A DNA stretch of 64,000 bases from Sulfitobacter donghicola DSW-25 = KCTC 12864 = JCM 14565 (GTDB lineage: Bacteria; Pseudomonadota; Alphaproteobacteria; Rhodobacterales; Rhodobacteraceae): assembly GCF_000622405.1 (NCBI RefSeq), contig NZ_JASF01000005.1:2542001-2606000 (forward strand). Direction: 5' to 3'. The translations under genes were made by a program, and so were the position numbers. The notes under the pieces are model-generated. The model had not been told where the DNA came from and did no database searches. It saw nothing but the letters and a program-made list of their open reading frames with translations. Below are positions 52,618 to 61,627 of the stretch, piece after piece (the stretch's first letter is position 1; every line of letters starts with the position of its first letter).

Positions 52618-52750
52618 CGGGAATATGTATATCGAGGCGGGAACTTTTCGAAGCATTTGATTTGATTAGTGATTCGGAAAATGCGGCAGCCGAAAAAAAT
52701 GAATTGAACAAAGGTGGCGAATTTTTTGTTTTGTTGCGCGGGGGGAAACA

Positions 52751-52765
52751 TTAACGACCCGTTAA
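52751..52765. promoter_or_regulatory. CtrA binding site
   Basis: Perfect TTAA-N7-TTAA (TTAACGACCCGTTAA) inside an 8-bp perfect palindrome CATTAACG/CGTTAATG (52749-52767), 134 bases before the surface-protein gene at 52899. Confidence 0.65.
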
Positions 52766-52898
52766 TGCGATCAATCAGGCCAAAATAAGGCGATTGTGTC
52801 CTGTGAGTGGCAACTTCGTGATTTCCCCTCGGCAGCTCGTGGCGAGTATGATTATGACAGTAGCCGAACTGTAATTAATGATTGGGAAGAACACTGCC

Positions 52899-55055
52899 AT
52901 GAGCTCCAATAATTCTATTTCCGTAACCCTTGGGTGTGATCCACAAGCCGTTGTTACGATCTCTGAAACGGACACAGGGACGCTATTTATCGTTGTTGCA
53001 TCTGCTGATCCAACCATGCCGGTTGATCTGGATGGTGTGTTTTTCAACCTCTCCGACGACAGCACGTTGGACAGCTTGAATTTCTTCCCTGATGCAAACA
53101 CCGGTTCGATCTATTCACCAGTGACTGGCGTTCAGGCGGCTGTAAACAGCGTTGATACGCTGGCAAACGGTGCGCAAACATCTGACGCATATGACGTAGG
53201 TATCCAGTTTGGCACAGACCCAAGCGCGACAACTGGCGAAGTGGTGCAGGCGAACTTTACCCTGTTCTCTGACAATGGCCCGATGAGCATCTCTGATCTG
53301 GACATCAACAGCTTTGCAACTGTTGTAAACAGCGATGGTGAAAACGGTCAGGTTCTTACAACGGGCGATACGCCAGACGCAGATCCGGTTCTGGTTTCCA
53401 AAGAAGTTCTGTTCGATAACTTTAACGACCTGAACTATGGCGAACAGTCCACCATCGTGGAAGGCAACACCAACTGGGTTGCGGCATGGGACAAGCTGGT
53501 AACAAACAGCAAAAACGAAGGCGTTCTGGAGCTTAAGACTGTCAGCACAGATGGTCCTGTTTCCTTTGCCTTTGACGCGAATGTTCATGACACACGTCTG
53601 TTCGAAAACTCTGGCTCAGCAGAAGATAGCCTGCGTGTAGAAGTCAGCATTGATGGTGGCGAATGGATCCTGCTGGACGAATTCCAAGTGAACGATGCGG
53701 GTACCGCGATTGTTGGCTCCGAAACCGGTCAGACCTTTGGCAACAGCGCCAGCAGCGTTCTGTATGAAGGTGGCATTCTGGACACCGCAGAAGAGTCGGC
53801 TCAGTTCCGCTTTATCTCTGATGTGACAGCGTCCAACGAATACATCAAACTCGACAACATCTCGGTTACGGCTTCTGAAGAAGTTGAGGGCGGCGAAGCG
53901 CAAGCGGTTGAAACTGTTCTGTTCTCCGAAGACTTTGACGACATCAATGATCCGTCACAAAGCGACTTCATCAAAGCTGATGGCGGTTGGGACGTTCACG
54001 GTGACGAGCTGAAGACAAGCGGTGGCAACGATGGTACGCTGAAAACAGCCGCAGTTGCAGCGGATGGTGATGTATCCCTTAGCTTTGATGTGCGTGTTGA
54101 TGACGCAAGCAAGTTCGAAGCAACTGGCCGCTATGCTGACGATCTGACGCTTCAGGTTCGTACCGAGGGTGGCAGCTGGGAAACATTGGACAAGTTTGTT
54201 GTGAACGACGAAGGCACTGCCTTGGTTGGTAGCAACACAGGCAACGAGATCACCGAAAGCGGCAGCACGCTGACATATTCCGGTGGTTCGCTGGACGACG
54301 TGAACGGCGATGTTCAGTTCCGCATCGTGTCTGACATCTCGGCGGGCAACGAACGTGTGTTCTTTGACAACCTGACTGTCACAGAAACCAGCGAAGGCGT
54401 TGCCACGGGCGAAGCCACTGTTGTTGATTTCGAAGGCCTGAACTCGGGTGATGTGATTTCCGACCAGTTCGACGGTGTCACAATCTCTGCACAGCGTGCC
54501 GGCGATTCAGACAGCAGCGAAAACGACGCGATGATCTTTGACACCGATAACCCAACGGGCGGTGACTATGATCTGGGCTACAACGGTGTTGGCAACGCGT
54601 TCATCATCTCCGAAGACAACGACAGCTCGGATGCAGATGACAACGCGCGCGGCGGCACCATGACGTTTGATTTCGACGAACCTTCCGAGGTTGTCAGCAT
54701 CAACGTGCTGGACATCGAAGAAGAAGGCGGCACAATCGATCTGTATGACGTAGACGGCGGCCTGATCAACACGGTGGACATTCCAGCCGCAGGCAACAAC
54801 AGCCAGCAGGAGCTGATCATCAACGCGGATAACGTGGCATCTTTGGAAGTGAACCTTGTTGGTTCGGGTGCTGTTGATGACCTGACATTCGTTGCGCCAG
54901 GAGATCAAGAAGATGACGTGGCGGATGATGGCAAAGGTGGCCAGTACGACGTACAATACGTTGCAGGCATCCCTGTTCTTCAGCCTGTTGATGATGACCA
55001 GCTTAAGGCTGAAATCAATGAGCTGGACAACGTTGAAGATGACCTGATCATCTAA
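52899..55055 (+). CDS. Large acidic protein with duplicated beta-domain, probably surface or secreted
   Basis: 718 residues, strongly acidic, with no clear Sec signal peptide and no RTX nonapeptides. Start at ATG 52899 is preferred because GGGAAGA lies before it. Residues about 168-335 and 340-505 are internal repeats of one jelly-roll-like module. Both contain LFDNFNDLN or LFSEDFDDIN, then ILLDEFQVNDAGTAIVGSETG versus TLDKFVVNDEGTALVGSNTG, and end FISDVTA versus IVSDISA. A third beta domain (about 508-660) is Asp/Gly-rich (NDNDSSDADDNARGG). The C-terminus is acidic (NVEDDLII). Export by a type I or similar route is inference. CtrA box upstream; terminator downstream. Confidence 0.7.
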   Translation: MSSNNSISVTLGCDPQAVVTISETDTGTLFIVVASADPTMPVDLDGVFFNLSDDSTLDSLNFFPDANTGSIYSPVTGVQAAVNSVDTLANGAQTSDAYDVGIQFGTDPSATTGEVVQANFTLFSDNGPMSISDLDINSFATVVNSDGENGQVLTTGDTPDADPVLVSKEVLFDNFNDLNYGEQSTIVEGNTNWVAAWDKLVTNSKNEGVLELKTVSTDGPVSFAFDANVHDTRLFENSGSAEDSLRVEVSIDGGEWILLDEFQVNDAGTAIVGSETGQTFGNSASSVLYEGGILDTAEESAQFRFISDVTASNEYIKLDNISVTASEEVEGGEAQAVETVLFSEDFDDINDPSQSDFIKADGGWDVHGDELKTSGGNDGTLKTAAVAADGDVSLSFDVRVDDASKFEATGRYADDLTLQVRTEGGSWETLDKFVVNDEGTALVGSNTGNEITESGSTLTYSGGSLDDVNGDVQFRIVSDISAGNERVFFDNLTVTETSEGVATGEATVVDFEGLNSGDVISDQFDGVTISAQRAGDSDSSENDAMIFDTDNPTGGDYDLGYNGVGNAFIISEDNDSSDADDNARGGTMTFDFDEPSEVVSINVLDIEEEGGTIDLYDVDGGLINTVDIPAAGNNSQQELIINADNVASLEVNLVGSGAVDDLTFVAPGDQEDDVADDGKGGQYDVQYVAGIPVLQPVDDDQLKAEINELDNVEDDLII

Positions 55056-55081
55056 GCTAGCGCTTTGACTTGAAAAGAAAA

Positions 55082-55116
55082 AGGCCTCCGCCCTGAAAAG
55101 GGCGGGGGCCTCTTTT
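55082..55116 (+). terminator. Terminator of the surface-protein gene
   Basis: A 13-bp stem (55082-55094 with 55099-55111, one G-U pair), GAAA loop and following CTTTTG. It is 26 bases after the stop at 55055. Confidence 0.88.
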
Positions 55117-55217
55117 GTTTGGCAAAGGCGCGGCAAAACGCGATGTGCAACCCAAGCCGCGTTTGCAACATGGCCCCAAAGGGGGTGCGTTTTGTTTAAC
55201 GGTGATGAATGGAATAG

Positions 55218-55301
55218 TGGTGGGCGACCCTGGAATCGAACCAGGCGTGCGTCTCCGCGAGGGAGTTACAGTCCCCTGCCACACCTTGCGGCCTGTCGCC
55301 C
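55218..55301 (-). tRNA. tRNA-Tyr (GTA)
   Basis: Cloverleaf of 84 nt with a long variable arm (class II). Acceptor GGGCGAC/GTCGCCC, discriminator A and encoded CCA (55220-55218); anticodon GTA in CTGTAAC; T loop GGTTCGATTCC. It lies between the surface-protein terminator and rlmB, on the opposite strand. Confidence 0.95.
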
Positions 55302-55487
55302 ACTGGCGCTTGGATTACCTGTGGGTCTGGGGGGCGTCAACCTCTAAATCGAATGATTTTGCATGATTTCACATGGCAATGCGCCGCGCCCATTTTTCGG
55401 ATGGTGGGCACAAGCAGATGCGAAGGCTTGGCGCGGTGCCTTTGACAGGGTAGAGGGGACGATAGACGCGCAATATTGGGGGCGATC

Positions 55488-56264
55488 ATGAAGAAACCAA
55501 AGTGGGTTGTGGCAAAAGAGCAGGGTAAGAAGATCGAGGCGCGCGAGACGCTTTGGTTGTTTGGCCTGCATGCGGTGCGCGATGCGTTGATGAATCCGGC
55601 GCGCAAAAAGATCAAGCTGATGGTCACGCCCAATGCTTTGGCCAAGCTGGAGGAAGCCGTTGCAGCCAGCGGGATCACACCCGAGGTCGTAGACCCGCGC
55701 AAATTCCGCCCGCCTATTGATCAGGGCTCGGTACACCAAGGGGCGGTATTAGAGGTAAAGCCGCTGGATTGGGGCCGTATGGCCGATGTTTGCATCGGAG
55801 CAGAGGCACCGCGGGTGATTATGCTGGATCGTGTTACTGACCCTCATAATGTCGGGGCTATCTTGCGCTCTGCCGAGGTGCTTGGTGCGTCGGCGGTGAT
55901 TGGCACACGGCACCATTCAGCCCCTGAGACGGGCGCGCTGGCGAAAACTGCCTCTGGCGCGTTAGAACGCCAGCCGTACCTGCGTATCCGCAATCTTGCT
56001 GATGGTATCCGCGAGCTGCAGGATATGGGGTATCTTGTCTTGGGGCTGGACGGCGAAGCCGAAATGACAATCGAGTCCGCTGTTGAAGGAAAACGGGACC
56101 GCGCGGTTGCGTTGGTTCTAGGGGCCGAGGGGCCAGGGCTGCGCGAGAAAACCCGCGAAACGGTAGATGCTTTGGTTAAAATTGACGCAGAGGGCGGATT
56201 TGGCTCGCTCAATGTCTCGAATGCGGCTGCAATCGGCCTATATGCTACTAAGGACCATTCATAA
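55488..56264 (+). CDS. rlmB: 23S rRNA methyltransferase RlmB-like (SpoU family)
   Basis: SPOUT-type 2'-O-methyltransferase, probably for G2251 in 23S rRNA. The 258 residues include an N-terminal substrate-binding domain (LWLFGLHAVRDAL) and the trefoil-knot catalytic domain. The knot has three motifs: DPHNVGAILRSAEVLGA, LGAEGPGLR, and NVSNAAAIGLY. ATG at 55488 fits the family N-terminus. The zinc-ribbon gene starts 12 bases after its stop, so the two are co-transcribed. Confidence 0.93.
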   Translation: MKKPKWVVAKEQGKKIEARETLWLFGLHAVRDALMNPARKKIKLMVTPNALAKLEEAVAASGITPEVVDPRKFRPPIDQGSVHQGAVLEVKPLDWGRMADVCIGAEAPRVIMLDRVTDPHNVGAILRSAEVLGASAVIGTRHHSAPETGALAKTASGALERQPYLRIRNLADGIRELQDMGYLVLGLDGEAEMTIESAVEGKRDRAVALVLGAEGPGLREKTRETVDALVKIDAEGGFGSLNVSNAAAIGLYATKDHS

Positions 56265-56276
56265 GGGGGTAGGGCC

Positions 56277-56582
56277 ATCGGCCAGCCGACCAAAATTGCA
56301 ACCTGCTGCCACTGTGGAACACGGGCGCTGCTGCGCCTTGATGCAGGGCACCACACTTTGACGTGCTCGGCCTGTGGAGCGCCACTGAGCAAGCTAAAAG
56401 CAATGCCAGTGGCCGCACCCTCCAAGCCGCGAGCCATTAGCCACCAACCCCACGTCCCCAAAAAGCAAAAACCAACCAAAGAGCGGCCTTACCGCCGTGA
56501 GAAACCCAAAAAGAAACGCAAAAGCCTGCTGTGGGAATTTGCCGAAGAAGCGTTTGATTTCATCGAAGATATTTTCGACTGA
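56277..56582 (+). CDS. Zinc-ribbon protein with apparent ATC start
   Basis: A 101-codon frame directly after rlmB. If translation begins at ATC (56277), residues 10-13 (C-x2-C) and 30-33 (C-x2-C) form a CxxC-x16-CxxC zinc ribbon (CCHCG ... CSACG). A linker of Lys/Arg/Pro (about 45-85) and an acidic end EFAEEAFDFIEDIFD follow. Between the rlmB stop (56264) and 56277 no ATG, GTG or TTG exists, but AAGGGGG at 56263-56269 is well spaced for the ATC. A TTG at 56358 is available but would lose the first cysteine pair. Function not recognised. Confidence 0.65.
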   Translation: MGQPTKIATCCHCGTRALLRLDAGHHTLTCSACGAPLSKLKAMPVAAPSKPRAISHQPHVPKKQKPTKERPYRREKPKKKRKSLLWEFAEEAFDFIEDIFD

Positions 56583-56659
56583 TGGGGGCGATCTGCGACG
56601 GTTTTCGGGCTTTGCTGGGGGCGCGACCCAGAATTGTTTAACGGACAAAAGGTGCATGT

Positions 56660-57127
56660 ATGAGCTATAGCGATGCCTTTCTGCGGAAAATCCTGAAACG
56701 AATGAAGCGCGTTGCGATTGTGGGCATTTCCGACAATCCAGTACGGGCAAGCTATTTTGTTGCGCGCTATCTCTCCCTTCGCGGTATCGAATTGGTGCCT
56801 GTGAACCCCAAACTGGCGGGGCAGAGCTTGTTCGGGGCAAAGGTGGTTGGCTCGATTGCCGAGATCGAAGGATCGGTTGATATGATCGACATCTTTCGCC
56901 GTTCAGATGCGGTGCCTGCAATTGTGGATGAGGCATTGGAACATCTGCCAGACCTGCAAACAGTGTGGATGCAGATCGGCGTTGAAAACGCCGAGGCGGC
57001 GGCCACGGCAGAAGCCAAAGGTATTGACGTTGTGCAAAATCGCTGCCCAAAGATCGAATATCAGCGGTTGTTTGGCGAGCTGCGCATGGGCGGCTTTGCG
57101 ACGGGTGTGATCTCAAGCAAGCTGTGA
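56660..57127 (+). CDS. CoA-binding domain protein (YccU type)
   Basis: A 155-residue Rossmann-like protein of the CoA_binding_2 group. RVAIVGISDNPVRASYFVARYL near the N-terminus is the nucleotide loop; VPVNPKLAGQSLFG, SVDMIDIFRRSD and VWMQIGVEN continue the fold. It binds CoA or acyl-CoA; a precise job is unknown. ATG at 56660. It follows the zinc-ribbon gene by 77 bases and converges on hisE. Confidence 0.9.
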   Translation: MSYSDAFLRKILKRMKRVAIVGISDNPVRASYFVARYLSLRGIELVPVNPKLAGQSLFGAKVVGSIAEIEGSVDMIDIFRRSDAVPAIVDEALEHLPDLQTVWMQIGVENAEAAATAEAKGIDVVQNRCPKIEYQRLFGELRMGGFATGVISSKL

Positions 57128-57228
57128 TCCAGCGGCCGCGCTGACGCGCGAAAACATGTTTGTGGTCCCGCCTGTTGTGCGCGGGGCAGTCCGCAGGAAA
57201 GATGTGTTTTTGCAGAGATGTTTTGGCC

Positions 57229-57534
57229 TTAGCGGCTCGCTTTTTCCGAAATGCCGGATTGGGATTGGCGGCGGGCAAGTTCATCCAGCACATCCGCCAG
57301 CGGCACATCGCGCGCGGCGAGCATGACCAGCAAGTGGTACAAAACGTCAGCGGCTTCGCCTGTAAGGCCCGCTTTGTCGTCTTTCACGGCCTCGATGATG
57401 GCTTCAACGGCTTCTTCGCCGAACTTCTCGGCGCATTTTTCGGGGCCTTTGGCCAGCAGTTGAGCGGTCCAGCTGGAGGAGGGATCACTGTCTTTTCTGG
57501 ACAGAATCGTTGCGTAAAGATCATCAAGCGTCAT
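57229..57534 (-). CDS. hisE: Phosphoribosyl-ATP diphosphatase
   Basis: Second step of histidine synthesis: hydrolyses phosphoribosyl-ATP to phosphoribosyl-AMP. The 101-residue all-alpha MazG-like fold has the metal-binding motif [14 protein letters not shown] and [13 protein letters not shown]. The start overlaps the hisF stop by four bases. It is the last gene of the minus-strand his run, converging on the CoA-binding gene. Confidence 0.95.
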   Translation of the reverse strand: MTLDDLYATILSRKDSDPSSSWTAQLLAKGPEKCAEKFGEEAVEAIIEAVKDDKAGLTGEAADVLYHLLVMLAARDVPLADVLDELARRQSQSGISEKASR

Positions 57535-58292
57535 GTGAGCCTCATGGGGATGCCAGCGTCGGCCATATGTTGTTTGGCTTCGCCGATGGTATATTCGCCA
57601 AAGTGGAAGATCGACGCGGCCAGAACGGCAGAGGCGCCGCCCTCAATCACGCCATCCACAAGGTGATCAAGGTTGCCAACACCACCCGAGGCGATGACAG
57701 GCATGGTGACCGCATCAGAAATGGCGCGGGTCAGGGGCAGGTTGAAGCCTTGTTTCGTGCCGTCACGGTCCATGGAGGTGAGCAGGATTTCACCCGCCCC
57801 TTTTTCCATCATGGTGATTGCAAATTCGACCGCGTCGATGCCCGTGGGTTTGCGCCCCCCGTGGGTGAAAATCTCCCATTTTCCGGGGGAGACAGTTTTG
57901 GCGTCGATGGCGGCGACAATGCACTGGCTGCCGAATTGATCTGCGGCTTCAGCCACCACATCGGGGTTTGCGACAGCGGCAGAGTTGAAACTGACCTTAT
58001 CCGCGCCAGCCAGTAGAAGGGCGCGGACATCCGCAGGGGTGCGCACGCCGCCACCGACAGTAAGGGGGATATAGCAATGCTCAGCCGTGCGGCGGACCAG
58101 ATCAAACATGGTGCCGCGGTTTTCATGGGTGGCGTGAATGTCGAGAAAGCACAGCTCGTCCGCGCCAGCGGCGTCATAAGCAATGGCAGCATCAACGGGA
58201 TCACCTGCGTCACGCAGGCCGACAAAATTCACACCTTTGACCACGCGGCCATCGGCGACATCTAGGCAGGGGATGATACGGGTTTTAAGCAT
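57531..58292 (-). CDS. hisF: Imidazole glycerol phosphate synthase cyclase subunit
   Basis: With HisH makes imidazole glycerol phosphate and AICAR from PRFAR. A 253-residue beta/alpha barrel with the [14 protein letters not shown] start (catalytic Asp) and [10 protein letters not shown], and the phosphate-binding GGGVRT and ASGGVGN loops. The second catalytic Asp lies in [14 protein letters not shown]. It lies downstream of hisA by 88 bases and overlaps hisE. Confidence 0.97.
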   Translation of the reverse strand: MLKTRIIPCLDVADGRVVKGVNFVGLRDAGDPVDAAIAYDAAGADELCFLDIHATHENRGTMFDLVRRTAEHCYIPLTVGGGVRTPADVRALLLAGADKVSFNSAAVANPDVVAEAADQFGSQCIVAAIDAKTVSPGKWEIFTHGGRKPTGIDAVEFAITMMEKGAGEILLTSMDRDGTKQGFNLPLTRAISDAVTMPVIASGGVGNLDHLVDGVIEGGASAVLAASIFHFGEYTIGEAKQHMADAGIPMRLT

Positions 58293-58380
58293 GGGTGTTG
58301 TCTAACTGGGGCTTTGGGGCGGAGCAAGGCACTTGGCCCTTTCGTGGATTAGCTCTGATCGAGGTGAAGGCCAGAATTGG

Positions 58381-59100
58381 TCAGCCTGCGAGCGTATCCA
58401 GCGCCTGTTTCAGATCAATCGCACCATCATAAAGGGCACGTCCAGAAATCGCGCCTTGAATCACATCTGTTGCTTTAAGGGCCTCAAGGTCGGCCAGCGA
58501 GGACACGCCGCCAGAGGCGATGACGGGGATGCTCACCGCGCGGGCCAGATCGGCTGTGGCGTCGATGTTGGGGCCGCCCATCGCGCCATCGCGCATGATG
58601 TCGGTATAGATGATCGCTGCAACGCCTGCGTCTTCAAAGGATTTGGCAAGGTCGGTGACCATCACGTCGGTTTCCTCGGCCCAGCCTTTGGTTGCCACGC
58701 GGCCATTGCGGGCGTCAATTCCCACGGCAACTTGGCCCGGAAAGGCACGGGCGGCTTCGCGGACCAGATCGGGGTTTTCTACGGCGACAGTACCAAGGAT
58801 TACACGGGCGAGGCCTTTGTCCAGCCAAGCCTCAATCGTGGCCATATCGCGGATGCCACCACCAAGTTGTGCGGGAACCTTACACTGCTTCAGGATTGCT
58901 TCAACAGGGGCGGCGTTCACCGGCTCACCCGCAAAGGCGCCATTCAGATCAACCAGATGCAGCCATTTGCACCCTGCATCCACGAACTCCTGCGCTTGGG
59001 CGGCAGGGTTGTCGTTGAACACGGTTGAGCGTTCCATATCGCCGTGAACAAGGCGCACGGCTTGGCCGTCTTTGAGGTCAATTGCGGGATAGAGGATCAT
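58381..59100 (-). CDS. hisA: ProFAR isomerase
   Basis: Isomerises the aminoaldose ProFAR to PRFAR. 239 residues; [17 protein letters not shown] at the start with the catalytic Asp, [15 protein letters not shown], and the [12 protein letters not shown] loop. ATG at 59100 is used because it gives the family's N-terminus. It is separated from hisH by a divergent DUF2147 gene, so the his genes are not one unbroken operon. Confidence 0.97.
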   Translation of the reverse strand: MILYPAIDLKDGQAVRLVHGDMERSTVFNDNPAAQAQEFVDAGCKWLHLVDLNGAFAGEPVNAAPVEAILKQCKVPAQLGGGIRDMATIEAWLDKGLARVILGTVAVENPDLVREAARAFPGQVAVGIDARNGRVATKGWAEETDVMVTDLAKSFEDAGVAAIIYTDIMRDGAMGGPNIDATADLARAVSIPVIASGGVSSLADLEALKATDVIQGAISGRALYDGAIDLKQALDTLAG

Positions 59101-59234
59101 GGCATGCACCCTTTGAATTAGCTTGTATGCGGTTTTGCATGGAATGAGCGGATGTGCAACGCGACCCAAGGTTAACCTTGCCTGAAAGCGGTTGTATGGG
59201 TCATGCTGCTGCCCAGTTCTAGGGAGGAACCAAT

Positions 59235-59618
59235 ATGAAAATGATTTTGGCCGCAGCCGTTGCTGCAGTTTCCTTTGCAGGTGCCGCATGGGCGGACCCA
59301 GCGGTAGGCACGTGGAAAACCCAAGTGGATGATGGCGCGTATGCCCATGTGAAGATGAGCAAATGCGGCGCAGCCCTATGTGGCACGATTGCGCGCACCT
59401 TTAACGACAGCGGTGAATACAAATCCGCAAATCTAGGCAAGAAGCTGGTTTGGGATATGGCACCAGCAGGCGGTGGGTCTTACAAGAACGGCAAAATCTG
59501 GCAGCCGTCCACGGGTAAGACGTTTAAATCAAAGATGACGCTGTCAGGTAGCAAGCTGAAAGTGTCAGGTTGTGTTGGCCCGATTTGTAAAAAGCAGACG
59601 TGGAGCCGCGTGAACTGA
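59235..59618 (+). CDS. Secreted DUF2147-type protein
   Basis: A 127-residue periplasmic protein with a signal peptide (1-20, ending AAWA). The mature part resembles DUF2147 with [34 protein letters not shown] and [13 protein letters not shown], including the conserved cysteines, which may form disulfides. The function of the family is unknown. It interrupts the his cluster in the opposite direction between hisH and hisA and has its own terminator at 59644. AGGGAGGAACC precedes the ATG. Confidence 0.85.
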   Translation: MKMILAAAVAAVSFAGAAWADPAVGTWKTQVDDGAYAHVKMSKCGAALCGTIARTFNDSGEYKSANLGKKLVWDMAPAGGGSYKNGKIWQPSTGKTFKSKMTLSGSKLKVSGCVGPICKKQTWSRVN

Positions 59619-59643
59619 TCCATTGACCAGCAACGGCAAAAAG

Positions 59644-59679
59644 AAAAGCGCGGACACGGGATGTGTTCGCGCTTTTTCA
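59644..59679 (+). terminator. Terminator of the DUF2147 gene
   Basis: AAAAGCGCG (59644-59652) pairs with CGCGCTTTT (59668-59676), with an inner ACAC/GTGT pairing (59654-59657 with 59663-59666), followed by TTTTT (59673-59677). Perhaps also used in the opposite direction after hisH (stop at 59702). Confidence 0.82.
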
Positions 59680-59701
59680 TTTTTTAGCGCCGCTTGCAGG
59701 G

Positions 59702-60340
59702 TCAGGGCGCCCATTTCAGGAAGTTCGAGATCATCCGCAAACCTGTTGCTTGGCTTTTCTCGGGGTGGAACTGCATCCCGATCATATTGTCGCGCCCGAT
59801 CACCGCGGTGACATCGCTGGCGTAATCTACATGGGCCAGACGTTGGGCGGGGTTGGTCACGGCCATATGATAGCTGTGCACAAAATAGGTGTGATCACCC
59901 GATTTGATACCTTCAAAGACAGGGTGGGGCACATCGATGATCAAATCGTTCCAGCCCATGTGCGGAACCTTCAGGCTTGTGTCGCTGGGGGTGATGCGGG
60001 TGACTTCGCCACCGACCCAATCAAGGCCTTTTGTGTCCTCGTATTCACGCCCCCACGTGGCCATCAGCTGCATGCCAACGCAGATCCCAAGGAAGGGCCG
60101 CCCCTTTTCCTCGACTGCCTCTACCATAGCAGCAAAGATGCCGCTTTTGCCTTTTAGCTCGGACATACAGGCAGGAAAGGCGCCGTCACCGGGTAGGACG
60201 ATGCGGTCAGCCCGTGCAATCACATCGGCATCTGCGGTGACCGTTACGTCACCCGCATCCGCTTCACGCGCCATACGCTCAAACGCTTTGTGGGCCGAGT
60301 GGAGGTTGCCGCTTTCGTAGTCGATAATCGCGGTTAACAT
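59702..60340 (-). CDS. hisH: Imidazole glycerol phosphate synthase glutaminase subunit
   Basis: Supplies ammonia from glutamine to HisF. 212 residues, class-I glutaminase with the nucleophile in FLGICVGMQLM and the catalytic His-x-Glu in MQFHPEKSQATG. The N-terminus MLTAIIDYESGNLHS is typical of HisH. Its start is immediately next to the hisB stop. Next downstream is the opposite-strand DUF2147 gene. Confidence 0.97.
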   Translation of the reverse strand: MLTAIIDYESGNLHSAHKAFERMAREADAGDVTVTADADVIARADRIVLPGDGAFPACMSELKGKSGIFAAMVEAVEEKGRPFLGICVGMQLMATWGREYEDTKGLDWVGGEVTRITPSDTSLKVPHMGWNDLIIDVPHPVFEGIKSGDHTYFVHSYHMAVTNPAQRLAHVDYASDVTAVIGRDNMIGMQFHPEKSQATGLRMISNFLKWAP

Positions 60341-60928
60341 TCAGAGCATGCCTTTGGTGGATGGGATGGCATCGGCCTTGCGCGGATCGCTTTCCACCGC
60401 ATCACGCAGCGCGCGGGCGACCGCTTTGAACGCCGCTTCGGCGATGTGGTGGCTGTTGATGCCGTGCAGCTGGTCAACGTGCAGGGTGATGCCGCCGTGC
60501 GTTGCGAAGGCTTGGAAAAACTCGCGCACCAGTTCGGTATCGAATGATCCGATCTTGGCGGTGGGCAGGTCGACATTCCAGATCAGGAAAGGGCGCGCCG
60601 ACAGGTCAAGCGCAGCACGCACCAGCGCATCATCCATCGGCAGCAGGCAAGAACCATAGCGCACGATACCGCGTTTATCGCCAACCGCTTGGGTCAGGGC
60701 CTGACCCAGCGCGATGCCAACATCCTCTACAGTGTGGTGATCGTCGATGTGCAAATCACCCGAGCAACGCACCTTCATATCAATCAAGGCATGGCGCGAC
60801 AGCTGGTCCAGCATGTGATCAAAAAAGCCGACACCGGTTTCATTGTCATAGATGCCAGTACCGTCGAGGTTGATCTCTACCGAGATATCCGTTTCGGCGG
60901 TTTTACGTGTGATCTGGGCCTTGCGCAT
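60341..60928 (-). CDS. hisB: Imidazoleglycerol-phosphate dehydratase
   Basis: Sixth step of histidine synthesis: dehydrates imidazole glycerol phosphate. 195 residues, monofunctional. The two metal-binding HH pairs are [14 protein letters not shown] and [27 protein letters not shown] is a family motif. ATG at 60928 gives the usual N-terminus ([13 protein letters not shown]). It heads hisB-hisH on the minus strand, with a 127-base gap to the RAM gene on the other strand. Confidence 0.97.
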   Translation of the reverse strand: MRKAQITRKTAETDISVEINLDGTGIYDNETGVGFFDHMLDQLSRHALIDMKVRCSGDLHIDDHHTVEDVGIALGQALTQAVGDKRGIVRYGSCLLPMDDALVRAALDLSARPFLIWNVDLPTAKIGSFDTELVREFFQAFATHGGITLHVDQLHGINSHHIAEAAFKAVARALRDAVESDPRKADAIPSTKGML

Positions 60929-61055
60929 GGGGGTGCTCCGTTGACGTGTTTGTGTCCTTATAGCAGGGCACAACATATCGCCAAGGGGCGAACGGGGATT
61001 GCGGCCAGCGGGGCTTCGTGACAGCCTATGGATAACCTACGTCAGGAGCCCTGCC

Positions 61056-61295
61056 ATGAGCACATGTGTCTTTATCCAAATCCGTTGCAAGCCCAGCAAA
61101 ACCTATTCGGTCGCTGAGGAAATTGCGCTGCGTGAAATCCATTCCGAGCTGTATTCGACGTCTGGGGATTTTGACCTGCTGATGAAGGTCTATATCCCCG
61201 AAGATCAGGACGTAGGCGTCTATATCAACGATAACCTGCTGGATATTGAAGGGATCGAAAGGTCGCTCACCACCATGACGTTTAAGGTATTTTGA
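61056..61295 (+). CDS. Standalone RAM-domain (Lrp/AsnC effector domain) protein
   Basis: A 79-residue protein that is only the amino acid-binding RAM half of an Lrp/AsnC regulator, without the helix-turn-helix. CVFIQIRCKPSKTYSVAEEI, GDFDLLMKVYIPEDQDVGVYI and IEGIERSLTTMTFKVF show the beta-alpha-beta fold. Such lone RAM proteins are thought to bind amino acids and may form hetero-oligomers with Lrp proteins. ATG at 61056 follows CAGGAG. The next gene starts at its last base (TGATG overlap). Confidence 0.88.
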   Translation: MSTCVFIQIRCKPSKTYSVAEEIALREIHSELYSTSGDFDLLMKVYIPEDQDVGVYINDNLLDIEGIERSLTTMTFKVF

Positions 61296-61627
61296 TGCGC
61301 GCGCTTGCTCTGGTGTTGGCATTGGTCGCAACAGAGGCCACAGCCGCCCAACGGGTCTATGAAGGCGACGAAGCCGCCGCGATCCGCTGTGCCAACATGA
61401 TGGCGATGACAGGGGTGACCCTGAATGGCGCTGGTCTGATGGGGGACGCCGAAAAGGATGTGCTGATCGGTATTTCGGTTCTGATCCTCGAAAATCACGT
61501 CAGCGGATCATGGACGGCTAAAAAACGCGCAATGGAAGCCATGCGGGATCGCCGCGATGTGGAAGAGACCTTGGCCGATTATCAGCGAAACGCACCGCGC
61601 TGCCTCAAAAGGTTCCCGATTAACTGA
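61295..61627 (+). CDS. Small secreted protein of unknown function
   Basis: A 110-residue protein with a signal peptide (1-18, ending ATAA). The mature helical part has two cysteines (IRCANMM and PRCLKRF), likely paired. The start ATG overlaps the stop of the RAM-domain gene by one base (TGATG), so the two are translationally coupled. It converges on the racemase gene, overlapping its 3' end by eight bases. Family not recognised. Confidence 0.75.
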   Translation: MRALALVLALVATEATAAQRVYEGDEAAAIRCANMMAMTGVTLNGAGLMGDAEKDVLIGISVLILENHVSGSWTAKKRAMEAMRDRRDVEETLADYQRNAPRCLKRFPIN

